A stretch of DNA of 56,351 nucleotides, from contig CAJXWZ010000032.1 of assembly GCA_913062815.1 (NCBI GenBank), positions 1-56,351 of the forward strand, given 5' to 3'. This document shows, piece by piece, positions 28,424-36,559 of the stretch (within the stretch, counting starts at the first letter, position 1; each line of letters begins with the position of its first letter). This stretch comes from an uncultured Colwellia sp. GTDB lineage: Bacteria; Pseudomonadota; Gammaproteobacteria; Enterobacterales; Alteromonadaceae. The notes under the pieces were generated by a model. It made no database searches, was not told the origin of the DNA, and worked only from the letters and a program-made list of their open reading frames with translations. A program made the translations under genes and the position numbers.

Positions 28424-28909
28424 TTATTCTATATCTAATGGCTCTGGTGACAAAATAATGCCAGTATTGTCAGCATAAATATGATCGTCAGGCAAAATAG
28501 TGACACCGCCAAAATTTATCGCCACATCGCTTTCTCCTAATTCGTTGTCACTTGCAGCAACAGGAATAGAAACCAAGCCTTGAATACCCAGTTCTATTTC
28601 TTCAATGGCATCAACATCACGAACACTACCGTAACAGATAATACCTTCCCAGCCGTTATTGGCTGCGGTTTCTGCAATATTAATATCAATCAGTGCTCGT
28701 CTTGTAGAGCCCCCGCCATCGATAACTAACACCTTACTTGTTCCGTCAGTAGTAACAATTTTTTCTATTAAGCCGGTACCTTCGAAGCATTTAATTGTAA
28801 CGACTTTGCCACCAAAAGAATGTCTGCCACCATAATTGCTAAAAATAGGATCAACAACATCTACTAAATCAGCGTATGTATTACATAATTGTGAAGTATC
28901 ATATTCCAT
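28424..28909 (-). CDS. rraA: Regulator of ribonuclease E activity A
   Basis: RraA forms a ring-shaped trimer that binds RNase E and inhibits RNA processing. The 161-residue product, started at [19 protein letters not shown], aligns along its length with E. coli RraA, including [36 protein letters not shown] and the C-terminal [17 protein letters not shown]. The frame extends 18 residues further upstream, but that part is not in the family, and AAAGAGTAATACC before the ATG at 28909 gives a fair ribosome site. It is convergent with the EAL gene, 34 bases away. Confidence 0.95.
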   Translation of the reverse strand: MEYDTSQLCNTYADLVDVVDPIFSNYGGRHSFGGKVVTIKCFEGTGLIEKIVTTDGTSKVLVIDGGGSTRRALIDINIAETAANNGWEGIICYGSVRDVDAIEEIELGIQGLVSIPVAASDNELGESDVAINFGGVTILPDDHIYADNTGIILSPEPLDIE

Positions 28910-29052
28910 GGTATTACTCTTTTTACTCAAAAAGTTAACTCCAGTATATCGACTTCTAATCAAAATTAAATAGCGACTTGTATTTTATGATAAAAACACT
29001 CTTTAATAAGTCTAATACTTTTTCTTGCTTTAGAAATACTTAATGCTTTGGC

Positions 29053-29310
29053 ATGTCGAGTTGCAAGCCTTTTTATAGTGTTTCACCAGCCATTTCATTT
29101 GCTATCTTGTCGTTGGTATTTTTTATGTATTTTAGAGCTTCTAAAGAGCGTATGTAAAACATAGCTGCTCCTACTACTAGCCGAACGCTATATCTAGGTA
29201 AGCATGATCCATTAACAGGGGGATTAAATGGTACTCAAGCAATGACTAAACTATCCGAAGTTATGATTTTGACACCGGTACTCTTCTTTGGCCTATTTGA
29301 GCCAAAATGA
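29053..29310 (+). pseudogene. Possible remnant of a membrane-bound diguanylate cyclase
   Basis: The gap 28910-29366 has no intact gene. One frame from the ATG at 29053 reads through 86 codons with a single TAA at 29155. Before the stop lies a hydrophobic helix (SPAISFAILSLVFFMYF). After it comes LGKHDPLTGGLNGTQAMTKL, very like the GGDEF opening DPLTGLxNR, then PVLFFGLFEPK, which recalls the first GGDEF strand LLFFDLDxFK with its metal Asp changed to Gly. The frame then ends, so the rest of the domain and the GGDEF motif are missing. I read this as a truncated, decayed gene; chance similarity in a short stretch is possible. Confidence 0.5.
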
Positions 29311-29366
29311 TATGCCAAAAATCAAACAGTTTAAATGTTGGTGTTTAAACTGTTTAATGCAAGCAA

Positions 29367-29726
29367 CTACAGTTGGGTTATATTTATCATGGCTTCACGC
29401 GAGTGACCTGAGGCTTCTACTTCCTCTAAGTACCGCTGCCAACGTTGGGGGTATTCTTTGATTAATAATGCTAGATAGTCTGTTGGGTAAATAGCGTTGT
29501 GTTGATCATCAAAGACTAATCGGTAACCATGCTGAGCAACATTTTCTATAGCCATTAATTCCACTTGCTTTTTATGGGTGATAAGGCTTTTTTGCTGCTT
29601 TGGGTTAGGTATTGTCGGGGTAAAAACCCGTAGAAATTCAAAGCTTAATTCTGCTTTCTTTCCTTTGTTTAAATAAACAGTAAGGTTTTTATCAATTTTA
29701 TTTATAATAAAGCGAGTAATGGTCAT
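29367..29726 (-). CDS. DUF971 (gamma-butyrobetaine hydroxylase N-terminal-like) protein
   Basis: This small protein (119 residues from the ATG at 29726) has the DUF971 core: a beta strand pair LTVYLNKGKKAELSFEFLRVFTP, then VELMAIENVAQHGYRLVFDDQHNAIYPTDYLALL. DUF971 is the N-terminal domain of gamma-butyrobetaine hydroxylase, and freestanding copies are common in proteobacteria, often linked to iron-sulfur biology. Its job here is unproven. It follows hslU on the same strand and probably shares its transcript. An in-frame ATG at 29771, 18 bases after hslU, would add 15 residues that have no family counterpart. Confidence 0.82.
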   Translation of the reverse strand: MTITRFIINKIDKNLTVYLNKGKKAELSFEFLRVFTPTIPNPKQQKSLITHKKQVELMAIENVAQHGYRLVFDDQHNAIYPTDYLALLIKEYPQRWQRYLEEVEASGHSREAMINITQL

Positions 29727-29789
29727 TATGGTCACGTGTACAGGGCAATGTAAAAACTGCCCTGTTTTCATGTTAAAGAAGGCTTTATC

Positions 29790-31133
29790 CTACAGAATAA
29801 AGCGACTTAAATCTTCATCTTTTATAACTTCATTTAAGGTTTCATCAACATAGCTTTTATCAATTACTATGGTTTCACCTGTACGTTGATCCGCTTGAAA
29901 CGATAGCTCTTCGGTTAGACGCTCCATCATGGTATGTAAGCGTCTAGCTCCAATGTTTTCCGTGGTTTCATTTACTTGCCATGCCGCATTGGCAATTGCT
30001 TGAATACCGTCGTCGCTAAATTCTATATGCACACCTTCCGTTGCTAATAGCGCAATATATTGCTCTGTTAACGAGGCGAATGGCTCTGTTAATATGCGCA
30101 CAAAGTCTTCGGTAGTGAGCGCTTGTAATTCAACTCGAATGGGTAGACGCCCCTGTAATTCAGGAATTAAATCTGAAGGCTTCGCCATTTGGAAAGCGCC
30201 GGAGGCTATAAATAGAATATGATCAGTTTTGATCATGCCGTGCTTAGTGCTAACGGTGGAGCCTTCAACTAGCGGCAGTAAATCACGTTGCACACCTTCG
30301 CGTGAGACATCACCGCCACTATTACTGTCGGCACGTTTACAAATTTTGTCTATTTCATCTATAAAAACAATACCATTTTGTTCAACAGCGTAGATAGCTT
30401 TTTGTTTAATGTCATCTTGATTGACAATCTTAGCGGCTTCTTCTTCTTGAAGTGCTTTAAAAGCATCTTTAATTTTTAATTTACGCTTTTTAGTTTTTTC
30501 ACTGGACATGTTTTGAAACATGCTCTGCAATTGTGAGGTCATATCTTCCATGCCTGGCGGGGCCATGATTTCTACACCAACTTGTGGAGCAGTTAAATCT
30601 AACTCAACTTCTTTATCGTCAAGTTTACCTTCGCGCAATTTTTTCCGAAACACTTGGCGAGTGCTGCTATTTTCAACTTCACCGTCTTGCTTTTCTGCAT
30701 TGCCAAAGCCATCACGAGCTGGAGGCAAAAGTACGTCTAAAATTCGTTCTTCAGCCGCTTCTTCTGCTAAATGCTTAACACGACTCATTTCGTCTTCTTT
30801 GACCATTTTTATGGCCATATCGGCAAGATCGCGAATGATAGTCTCTACTTCTTTACCTACATAGCCAACTTCGGTGAACTTTGTTGCTTCAACTTTAATA
30901 AAAGGAGCTCGGGCCAATTTAGCTAAACGGCGAGCAATTTCGGTTTTACCAACGCCTGTTGGTCCGATCATTAAAATATTTTTGGGCGTAACTTCATTAC
31001 GCAAGTCTTCAGCTAATTGCATTCTACGCCAGCGATTTCTTAAGGCGATGGCCACAGCACGCTTAGCATCACTTTGACCTACAATATGGGTGTCTAATTC
31101 GTGGACTATTTCACGGGGAGTCATATCTGACAT
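29790..31133 (-). CDS. hslU: ATP-dependent protease ATPase subunit HslU
   Basis: HslU (ClpY) is the AAA+ unfoldase that feeds substrates to the HslV peptidase. The 447-residue product has family length. Visible are the N-terminal [16 protein letters not shown], the Walker A GPTGVGKT (57-64), the pore-loop [13 protein letters not shown], the Walker [12 protein letters not shown] and the arginine-finger region GRLPIRVEL. The C-terminal DLSRFIL is the tail that docks into HslV. The I domain lies about 110-240. It follows hslV by 62 bases, a gap that holds a stable hairpin. Confidence 0.98.
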   Translation of the reverse strand: MSDMTPREIVHELDTHIVGQSDAKRAVAIALRNRWRRMQLAEDLRNEVTPKNILMIGPTGVGKTEIARRLAKLARAPFIKVEATKFTEVGYVGKEVETIIRDLADMAIKMVKEDEMSRVKHLAEEAAEERILDVLLPPARDGFGNAEKQDGEVENSSTRQVFRKKLREGKLDDKEVELDLTAPQVGVEIMAPPGMEDMTSQLQSMFQNMSSEKTKKRKLKIKDAFKALQEEEAAKIVNQDDIKQKAIYAVEQNGIVFIDEIDKICKRADSNSGGDVSREGVQRDLLPLVEGSTVSTKHGMIKTDHILFIASGAFQMAKPSDLIPELQGRLPIRVELQALTTEDFVRILTEPFASLTEQYIALLATEGVHIEFSDDGIQAIANAAWQVNETTENIGARRLHTMMERLTEELSFQADQRTGETIVIDKSYVDETLNEVIKDEDLSRFIL

Positions 31134-31157
31134 CTTTTATTCCTCGGTTTGCTTTAT

Positions 31158-31194
31158 TTGTTGCTTGCCTGACATTTCGCGTGGCAAGCGACAA
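31158..31194 (-). other. Intercistronic hairpin between hslV and hslU
   Basis: TTGT-GCTTGCC pairs with GGCAAGC-ACAA over 12 positions with one G-T wobble and a 13-base loop. There is no T-run, so it does not look like a terminator. It may mark RNA processing or tune the ratio of the two subunits; function inferred. Confidence 0.5.
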
Positions 31195-31195
31195 A

Positions 31196-31714
31196 CTATA
31201 GTTCGTCTATAGTGTGTGAATGGTTTGTGAAAACACAAATGTCGCCAGCTATCGTTAATGACTTTTCTACGATTTCTTTGGCCGATAATTCGGTATTTTC
31301 TAGTAGGGCTGTCGCTGCCGATTGAGCAAAATTACCACCACTACCAATGGCAATTAGGTCATGCTCTGGCTGAACAACATCACCATTACCAGTTATTATC
31401 AAAGAGGCGGTTTCATCGGCAACAGCAAGCAGCGCCTCCAGCTTTCTTAAGGCACGATCGCTGCGCCAATCTTTGGCTAATTCTACAGCGGCTTTGGTTA
31501 AGTGACCTTGATGTTGCTCAAGCTTGCTCTCAAAACGTTCAAACAAGGTAAATGCGTCTGCTGTACCACCAGCAAATCCGGCTAATACTTTATTATTATA
31601 TAAACGACGCACTTTTTTAGCATTGCCTTTCATTACGGTGTTACCAAGCGAAACTTGGCCATCACCACCAATGACAACTTTGCCATTACGTCTAACTGAT
31701 ACGATAGTAGTCAC
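31196..31714 (-). CDS. hslV: ATP-dependent protease peptidase subunit HslV
   Basis: HslV (ClpQ) is a proteasome-like threonine peptidase that degrades proteins unfolded by HslU. The 172-residue product starts [20 protein letters not shown]; removal of Met exposes the catalytic Thr. The conserved [33 protein letters not shown] and [16 protein letters not shown] segments are present. A sigma-32 promoter lies 40 bases upstream, so hslVU has its own heat-shock control within the priA-ftsN-hslV-hslU series. Confidence 0.98.
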   Translation of the reverse strand: MTTIVSVRRNGKVVIGGDGQVSLGNTVMKGNAKKVRRLYNNKVLAGFAGGTADAFTLFERFESKLEQHQGHLTKAAVELAKDWRSDRALRKLEALLAVADETASLIITGNGDVVQPEHDLIAIGSGGNFAQSAATALLENTELSAKEIVEKSLTIAGDICVFTNHSHTIDEL

Positions 31715-31753
31715 ATTAACTCCAATCTAATAAATACATTTTTTGATGTAAAT

Positions 31754-31782
31754 TAAATAGGGGTTAATACTGATTTTTCAAG
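31754..31782 (-). promoter_or_regulatory. Sigma-32 (heat-shock) promoter of hslVU
   Basis: On the minus strand CTTGAA (31777-31782) is followed after 13 bases by CCCCTATTTA (31754-31763). This matches the sigma-32 consensus (CTTGAA, 13-15 bases, CCCCATnTA) closely. It lies in the ftsN-hslV gap at the right distance from the hslV start. Heat-shock control of hslVU is established in E. coli. Confidence 0.85.
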
Positions 31783-31809
31783 GATAGAGATGGGTTAAAT
31801 TTAAACTTT

Positions 31810-32370
31810 TTACTGCCAAAGCCAAATTTGGCAGCCATTGATTTTATTATTTCTTAATTTATGTTTGTCTTGCTCAGCCGTTCGTTTTCGTGCATAAGGC
31901 CCTAAAACTACCTTATACCATACGTTGTACTTTCCTTGGGCTGTCTGAATCTTACTTTCAATACCGGCAAAAGCCATCTTAGCTTTAAGTGATTCCGCTT
32001 GTGCATTTGATTTAAAAGAGCCACATTGCATTTTGTACGGCCCATTTTGTTTTACTTCATACTGGCCAACTTCAACTTCTTTTGTTTTCAAATTTTCGAC
32101 ATAAGTCCATTTTTCTTTTGGTGGCTCAGGGATAGCACGCTCTTTTTTAGTGGTAGCAGATATATGCTCTGTTAATGGGGCTTTTGTTGTCGGGCTCGTT
32201 TTTAGCAACCATAAGCCATAGGCAAAGGTGGATAATAAAACCAGCACAAGCAGGCCGGTAACCTTGGCTTTTACGGAAAGTTTAGCAGCAGGCTCAACCT
32301 GTTGAGCCTTGTAAGGGTTGTTTTTTTTCTTTTTTGAAGGCGTTCGAGCAATATAATCTTGGTTAGACAT
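31810..32370 (-). CDS. ftsN: SPOR-domain cell division protein, FtsN-like
   Basis: The 186-residue protein has an FtsN layout. A short basic cytoplasmic N-terminus (MSNQDYIARTPSKKKK) leads to one membrane helix (about 35-54), a periplasmic linker and a C-terminal SPOR domain (about 108-185: YKMQCGSFKSNAQAESLKAKM, WYKVVLGPYARKRTAEQ). SPOR domains bind denuded glycan strands at the septum, and FtsN triggers constriction through FtsA and FtsQLB. The DYIAR segment recalls the FtsA-contacting motif of E. coli FtsN. Position between priA and hslV is the E. coli neighbourhood, which supports ftsN over other SPOR proteins. The linker is shorter than in E. coli. Confidence 0.85.
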   Translation of the reverse strand: MSNQDYIARTPSKKKKNNPYKAQQVEPAAKLSVKAKVTGLLVLVLLSTFAYGLWLLKTSPTTKAPLTEHISATTKKERAIPEPPKEKWTYVENLKTKEVEVGQYEVKQNGPYKMQCGSFKSNAQAESLKAKMAFAGIESKIQTAQGKYNVWYKVVLGPYARKRTAEQDKHKLRNNKINGCQIWLWQ

Positions 32371-32439
32371 GAAGACTGAAGAATTACGGAAAATTTTACT
32401 ATTTTATACTCAAGTGATTTCTAAATACAAGCGCCCACG

Positions 32440-34662
32440 CTACCAGCTTAAATCGATAGGATCGATATCTAAGCTCCAACGCACTTTACTTTGCCACTCA
32501 TTATCTGCAATTTTTGATAGCAGCTGTAAAATAGCAATATGCAGCTCCCTTCTTGACTTTGCCTGCAAGATCAAATGGTAACGAAATTTCCCTGCCTTTT
32601 TTTCCATAGCAGCAGGTACAGGACCAGCGAATTGACAATTTGCAAAAGCCTGCTCGGTTAAACTGCGTAAAAACTTTTCTGGATAGCTAGGGTAGTTTGC
32701 TTCAGCACGTAGTAAAGCTTGAAAACTAAAGGGTGGCAATAACGCTTGTTTTCGCTCAACTAATGCTTGTGTAGCAAAATGCTGATAACCGTTATGCACT
32801 AAATCTTGTAAAAGCGGGTGGTCAGGGTACGCCGTTTGTACCAGCACCTTGCCGGGTTTACTGGCTCGGCCAGCCCTACCGGCTACTTGAATTAGTAATT
32901 GTGCCATCTGCTCACTTGCACGAAAATCAAAACTAAAGAGTGCGCCATCGCCATCAAGCACGGCCACTAAGGTCACGTCTGGAAAATGGTGACCTTTGGC
33001 AAGCATTTGAGTACCAATGAGTAACTGGTGTTTTTTATCTGATATTTCTTGTAATAATTTACTTAGTTCACCTTTTTTTCGCGTACTATCTCTGTCAATT
33101 CTGACCACACTTGTTTCAGGAAATATTTCACTAATACGTTGCTCTAATTGTTCCGTACCTTGACCTACAGGTGCTATTCGAACACTACCACAGCTTGGAC
33201 ATTGTTTAGGCACACGTTTTTGGCTACCGCAATGATGGCAAATAAGTAATTGCTGTTTTTGATGAAAAGTATAAGGTTTGTCACATCGTTGACATTCACA
33301 TAGCCAATGACATTCTTGGCAATTAATGGCAGGTGCATATCCCCGACGATTCAAAAACACTAACACTTGTTCACCACGTGCAAGCGTTTGTTTTATCTCA
33401 TGCTTCAACATGCCTGACAAACCGAATTCCATTTGTTGCTTGGCAACATCAATTAAGGCAATTTTGGCTTTGCTGCTATTTCCAGCTCGTTGGCGTAATT
33501 GGTGGTATTGGTATTTACCTGAGCTCGCATTTTGTAAAGTTTCAAAACTAGGTGTAGCACTACCTAAAATTATGGGAATATTTAGTTGCTTTGCCCGTAA
33601 GATGGCAATATCTCTACCATGATAACGGAAACTATCTTGCTGTTTTAATGAACTATCATGCTCTTCATCAACGATGATCATACCCAGTTGATGCAAAGGT
33701 GAGAAAATAGCTGAACGCGTACCTATCACAATTGCAGCACTATTTTGTTGCGCGCTTAACCAAGTGTTTAAGCGTTCAGTGTCATTTAAATTAGAGTGAT
33801 GTAAGCAAATAGGCACATTAAAGCGTTGTTCAAAGCGTAGTAAGGTTTGTGGAGTTAGCCCTATTTCAGGAACAATAACTAATACTTGCTGGTCATTGGC
33901 AAGTACTTGTTCCATAGTTTGCAAGTAAACTTCGGTTTTACCGCTGCCAGTGATGCCATCAATTAAGTGACATGAATATTGTGCTAGCGACTGATTAATT
34001 GCAGCAACAATGATGGCTTGTTCGGTAGAAAGGCATTGTTTATTTTCTTGTGCTAAGTCTTGTTCACGCCAGCTAAATTGACAAGCTTCTTGTGCTTCTT
34101 CAGCAATTAGACCTTTGGTTGCTAGCACATTGAGTTGTGCTTTACTGTACCCTAAAGTGCGTAATTCGGCCCAACTAATACCCTGGTGCTTGTTAATTAA
34201 CTGATAAAGTGAAAATTGTTTTGGTGCTTTTGTTTCGATTGACTTTAATACACTTTTTTCCTCAAGGTTAACCTCTGTATTATGCCAAACCATCGGTGGC
34301 TTAATATCTAACTTTTTTACCTGACGTAATAGTTTTGGTAGTGCTTGTTGAAAAACATCACCAATTGGATGATGATAATAGTCTGCACAAAGGGTTAAAA
34401 ATCCAACTAAAGAATGACTTAAGTGGAAACTGTCATTGAGACGATTTGAAATAGACTTTATTTTTTTTATATCTAATGTAGTAGTAGTCTCAATTGCGCT
34501 ATCTACAGCCATAACAATGGCAATAACTTGCCTAGCACCAAACGACACAGCAACACGTTCGCCAATATGTATAGCAGGTGTTTGCATTGCTATTGGTACT
34601 TGGTACGTAAATAGTTGCCGCATAGGTACAGGCACAGCAACTTGCACAAATTGTTCAGACAC
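32440..34662 (-). CDS. priA: Primosomal replication restart helicase PriA
   Basis: PriA recognises stalled forks and loads DnaB to restart replication. The 740-residue product has the usual length. In order are the 3'-DNA-binding domain (about 1-105), a winged-helix region, the helicase with Walker A DGITGSGKTEVYLQ and box II IIVDEEHDSSLKQ, then the zinc modules with at least eight cysteines (CQECHWLCECQRC, LICHHCG, QCPSCGS), and the second RecA lobe with QMLAKGHHFPDVTLV and QVAGRAGR. The gene ends in the IDPIDL segment typical of PriA. It is followed by ftsN after 69 bases. Confidence 0.97.
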   Translation of the reverse strand: MSEQFVQVAVPVPMRQLFTYQVPIAMQTPAIHIGERVAVSFGARQVIAIVMAVDSAIETTTTLDIKKIKSISNRLNDSFHLSHSLVGFLTLCADYYHHPIGDVFQQALPKLLRQVKKLDIKPPMVWHNTEVNLEEKSVLKSIETKAPKQFSLYQLINKHQGISWAELRTLGYSKAQLNVLATKGLIAEEAQEACQFSWREQDLAQENKQCLSTEQAIIVAAINQSLAQYSCHLIDGITGSGKTEVYLQTMEQVLANDQQVLVIVPEIGLTPQTLLRFEQRFNVPICLHHSNLNDTERLNTWLSAQQNSAAIVIGTRSAIFSPLHQLGMIIVDEEHDSSLKQQDSFRYHGRDIAILRAKQLNIPIILGSATPSFETLQNASSGKYQYHQLRQRAGNSSKAKIALIDVAKQQMEFGLSGMLKHEIKQTLARGEQVLVFLNRRGYAPAINCQECHWLCECQRCDKPYTFHQKQQLLICHHCGSQKRVPKQCPSCGSVRIAPVGQGTEQLEQRISEIFPETSVVRIDRDSTRKKGELSKLLQEISDKKHQLLIGTQMLAKGHHFPDVTLVAVLDGDGALFSFDFRASEQMAQLLIQVAGRAGRASKPGKVLVQTAYPDHPLLQDLVHNGYQHFATQALVERKQALLPPFSFQALLRAEANYPSYPEKFLRSLTEQAFANCQFAGPVPAAMEKKAGKFRYHLILQAKSRRELHIAILQLLSKIADNEWQSKVRWSLDIDPIDLSW

Positions 34663-34764
34663 GAATTATCTTGCGCTATTATTAATGGGAATTTATGGCT
34701 ATCTTAGCTTAAAAATCACCATTTATTAATAAGTCTTTTTTTAAGCTATTTGTCATGCTTTTAC

Positions 34765-34793
34765 TTGCAGTTCTGGCAGTGATCCTTTATTAT
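34765..34793 (+). promoter_or_regulatory. Sigma-70-type promoter of rpmE
   Basis: TTGCAG (34765-34770) and TATTAT (34788-34793) are 17 bases apart. Transcription should start near 34800, leaving a leader of roughly 108 bases before the rpmE ATG. It lies in the divergent gap between priA and rpmE. Confidence 0.65.
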
Positions 34794-34797
34794 TCGC

Positions 34798-34908
34798 CAC
34801 CATTAATTTTAACTACGTATGGTGCTTAGCGTTTCAAGGTCTTATTTATAAGGCAAAGCGGCTAGGTGGCGATGCGCCCATTTTCTCGAAAGAGATACAG
34901 AGGTCCCC
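34798..34908 (+). promoter_or_regulatory. Structured 5' leader of rpmE, possible L31 autoregulatory element
   Basis: The leader has several pairings. CACCAT (34798-34803) can pair with ATGGTG (34819-34824). The overlapping TCGCCACC (34794-34801) can instead pair with GGTGGCGA (34865-34872). A hairpin TCTC-GAAA-GAGA (34884-34895) stands just before the ribosome site AGAGG. L31 leaders are known as structured elements in several bacterial groups, and E. coli L31 represses its own mRNA. Whether this leader does so is inferred. Confidence 0.45.
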
Positions 34909-35121
34909 ATGAAAGACGGTATTCATCCTAATTACGTTGAGTTTAAAGCAACTTGTTCTTGTGGCAACGTGATTACAACTCGTTCAACGGCTACTAAAGA
35001 AGTACATTTAGATGTTTGTTCTGAATGTCACCCATTCTACACTGGTAAGCAAAAAGCTGCTGAAACTGGTGGTCGTGTTGATAAATTCAACAAACGTTTT
35101 GGTGCTCTTTCTAAAAAGTAA
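34909..35121 (+). CDS. rpmE: 50S ribosomal protein L31, zinc-binding form
   Basis: The 70-residue protein starts [20 protein letters not shown] and has the zinc-coordinating cysteines CSCG and CSECHP, marking the C+ form of L31. L31 bridges the large and small subunits and serves as a zinc store; cells with Zur often also carry a cysteine-free paralogue used in zinc starvation. A zur gene lies at 47238 in this window, though no Zur-controlled L31 copy is seen here. A GAGG ribosome site precedes the ATG and a strong terminator follows. Confidence 0.98.
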   Translation: MKDGIHPNYVEFKATCSCGNVITTRSTATKEVHLDVCSECHPFYTGKQKAAETGGRVDKFNKRFGALSKK

Positions 35122-35147
35122 GTTTTACTTTTTAAGACATCAGACAT

Positions 35148-35177
35148 AAAAAAAAGCGCCTTTTGGCGCTTTTTTTG
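35148..35177 (+). terminator. Rho-independent terminator of rpmE
   Basis: AAAAAAAGCGCC, loop TTTT, GGCGCTTTTTTT forms a perfect stem with a T-run, 27 bases after the rpmE stop. Confidence 0.93.
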
Positions 35178-35285
35178 TGTCAAAAATTAGTAATAAGCTG
35201 GATGCTCTCAAGAGTTTCGTTAATATCCTACACTCTACCAAATTCAGGTTAGTTAAAAATAAAACATATTCCTTTAAACCCTTTT

Positions 35286-35312
35286 TTGACATACTGCATC
35301 TAACTTTATAAC
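35286..35312 (+). promoter_or_regulatory. Candidate promoter of the ECF sigma operon
   Basis: TTGACA (35286-35291) and TATAAC (35307-35312) are separated by 15 bases, shorter than the ideal 17. The predicted start near 35319 leaves about 17 bases before the TTG start of the sigma gene. The motif is seen; usage is inferred. Confidence 0.45.
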
Positions 35313-35335
35313 GACAAAGAAAGAGATTTGATTTT

Positions 35336-35953
35336 TTGAACAATTCACAGGTAATTGATGCCAAAAAGTTGTTTGCAACCTCTCAAGAGCAAGAGTGGAT
35401 TGCTCAAGCTAAGCAGGGATCGCAAAGCGCTTTTCATCAACTATACGAAATGCATCACCGGCAAGTTTATGCTTTGTGTTGGCGGATGCTTGCAGATAAA
35501 GACAGTGCTGAAGATGTGTGCCAAGAGGTGTTTGTCGTGTTGTGGCAAAAAATCAATAATTTTCGCGGTGAAAGTAAGTTTAGTACTTGGTTACATAGCG
35601 TTGCCAGTAACGTGGTATTAACACACCTTAGAAAACACAAAAGCTGGTTGCAACGAGTATTTAGTATTGAAGACCAAACCAGTCACTCGTTACCAGAAGA
35701 AGCAGCAGTTGAGTTAGACGATTCTTCAGAGCTTGAAGAGCTAGACAAACACATAGCCAAGTTACCTGAGCGTGCTCGATTAGTATTCGTACTGTTTGCT
35801 GTTGAAGGGTATCGACATGAAGAAATAGCGAAAATGTTGAAGATGGCAGTGGGTTCAAGTAAATCGCAATACCACAGAGCTAAGGCATTATTGAAAGAAT
35901 CATTGATGGCCTCACCGGGTGAAATAGCATTTGCAGGAGTAAATGATGAATAA
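35336..35953 (+). CDS. ECF-family RNA polymerase sigma factor
   Basis: The 205-residue protein has sigma region 2 (about 25-95: AFHQLYEMHHRQVYALCWRML, DSAEDVCQEVFVVLWQKI with the -10-binding helix FSTWLHSVASN) and region 4 (about 135-195: LPERARLVFVLFAVEGYRHEEIAKML). Regions 1 and 3 are absent, as in ECF sigmas. The start appears to be TTG with AAAGAGA upstream; the first 20 residues are poorly conserved, so a later start is possible. It overlaps the next gene, a membrane protein of anti-sigma type, by 11 bases, and a DUF4097 gene follows. This suggests an envelope-responsive regulon. The stimulus is unknown. Confidence 0.92.
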   Translation: MNNSQVIDAKKLFATSQEQEWIAQAKQGSQSAFHQLYEMHHRQVYALCWRMLADKDSAEDVCQEVFVVLWQKINNFRGESKFSTWLHSVASNVVLTHLRKHKSWLQRVFSIEDQTSHSLPEEAAVELDDSSELEELDKHIAKLPERARLVFVLFAVEGYRHEEIAKMLKMAVGSSKSQYHRAKALLKESLMASPGEIAFAGVNDE

Positions 35954-36506
35954 ACAAATATCAGATCAAGCATTAGCGACCCATATTGATAGATTGCCTA
36001 AAGAAATGAAACCCGAGCGAGATTTGTGGTCAGGAATAGAACGTGCAATTCAAAATAAAAGCCAAGAAGGCTCGTTGGAGCATAAGAAAACGAATGTTGT
36101 ACCTATGGCTTGGGCAGCGTCAATAATTGCCGCAGTATTAGTGGCGTGGATTTCATTTGCGCCCACAACGAGCAAACTTTCTATGCCATTGACAGCGGCT
36201 AATGACAATCCAAAGCCTAGCTCAGCGCTGCTAGTTACCTCTATGCAGGAAAGTTTTCAGCAACAAAAACAGGCAATGTTAGTCAGTTATGGCACACCTG
36301 ATATGACGAACTTGCCAACTAAGATGCAAGAGCAATTAATTGAACTTGCGCAAGCACGTAAAGCGATTGAAAAAGCATTAGCGAACGATGTCAATAATGC
36401 TGATTTACTGAACTTACTGCGTTTTACCCAGCAGCAAGAACTGAATTTATTACAGAAACTGTATCCATACATGAATAGTAAAAATGCCAAATGGCAAACA
36501 ATTTGA
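35943..36506 (+). CDS. Probable anti-sigma factor, single-pass membrane protein
   Basis: The 187-residue protein has a cytoplasmic N-terminus (about 1-58), one membrane helix (about 59-78: AWAASIIAAVLVAWISF) and a helical periplasmic part with long Gln/Glu/Ala stretches (about 100-180). I see no HxxxCxxC zinc motif of the common ZAS anti-sigmas. The assignment comes from its place: it overlaps the ECF sigma gene and has the right topology. The N-terminal segment (DRLPKEMKPERDLWSGIERAI) is similar to parts of short membrane anti-sigmas. The last helix is coiled-coil-like. Confidence 0.65.
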   Translation: MMNKQISDQALATHIDRLPKEMKPERDLWSGIERAIQNKSQEGSLEHKKTNVVPMAWAASIIAAVLVAWISFAPTTSKLSMPLTAANDNPKPSSALLVTSMQESFQQQKQAMLVSYGTPDMTNLPTKMQEQLIELAQARKAIEKALANDVNNADLLNLLRFTQQQELNLLQKLYPYMNSKNAKWQTI

Positions 36507-36559
36507 TTTTCAATACGTATGATTTTTAGAATTTTGAAGAATATAAGACAGAGGTTTAT

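Noticed and set aside
29053..29157. Real small membrane protein of 34 residues
   Set aside because: The frame continues past the stop into GGDEF-like sequence, so a gene remnant explains it better; no ribosome site is seen.
30520..30864. Plus-strand open frame of 114 codons inside hslU
   Set aside because: It is a shadow of the conserved hslU gene; its translation has no domain features.
35140..35364. Minus-strand open frame of 74 codons after rpmE
   Set aside because: It runs through the rpmE terminator and the sigma-gene promoter and has no coding look.
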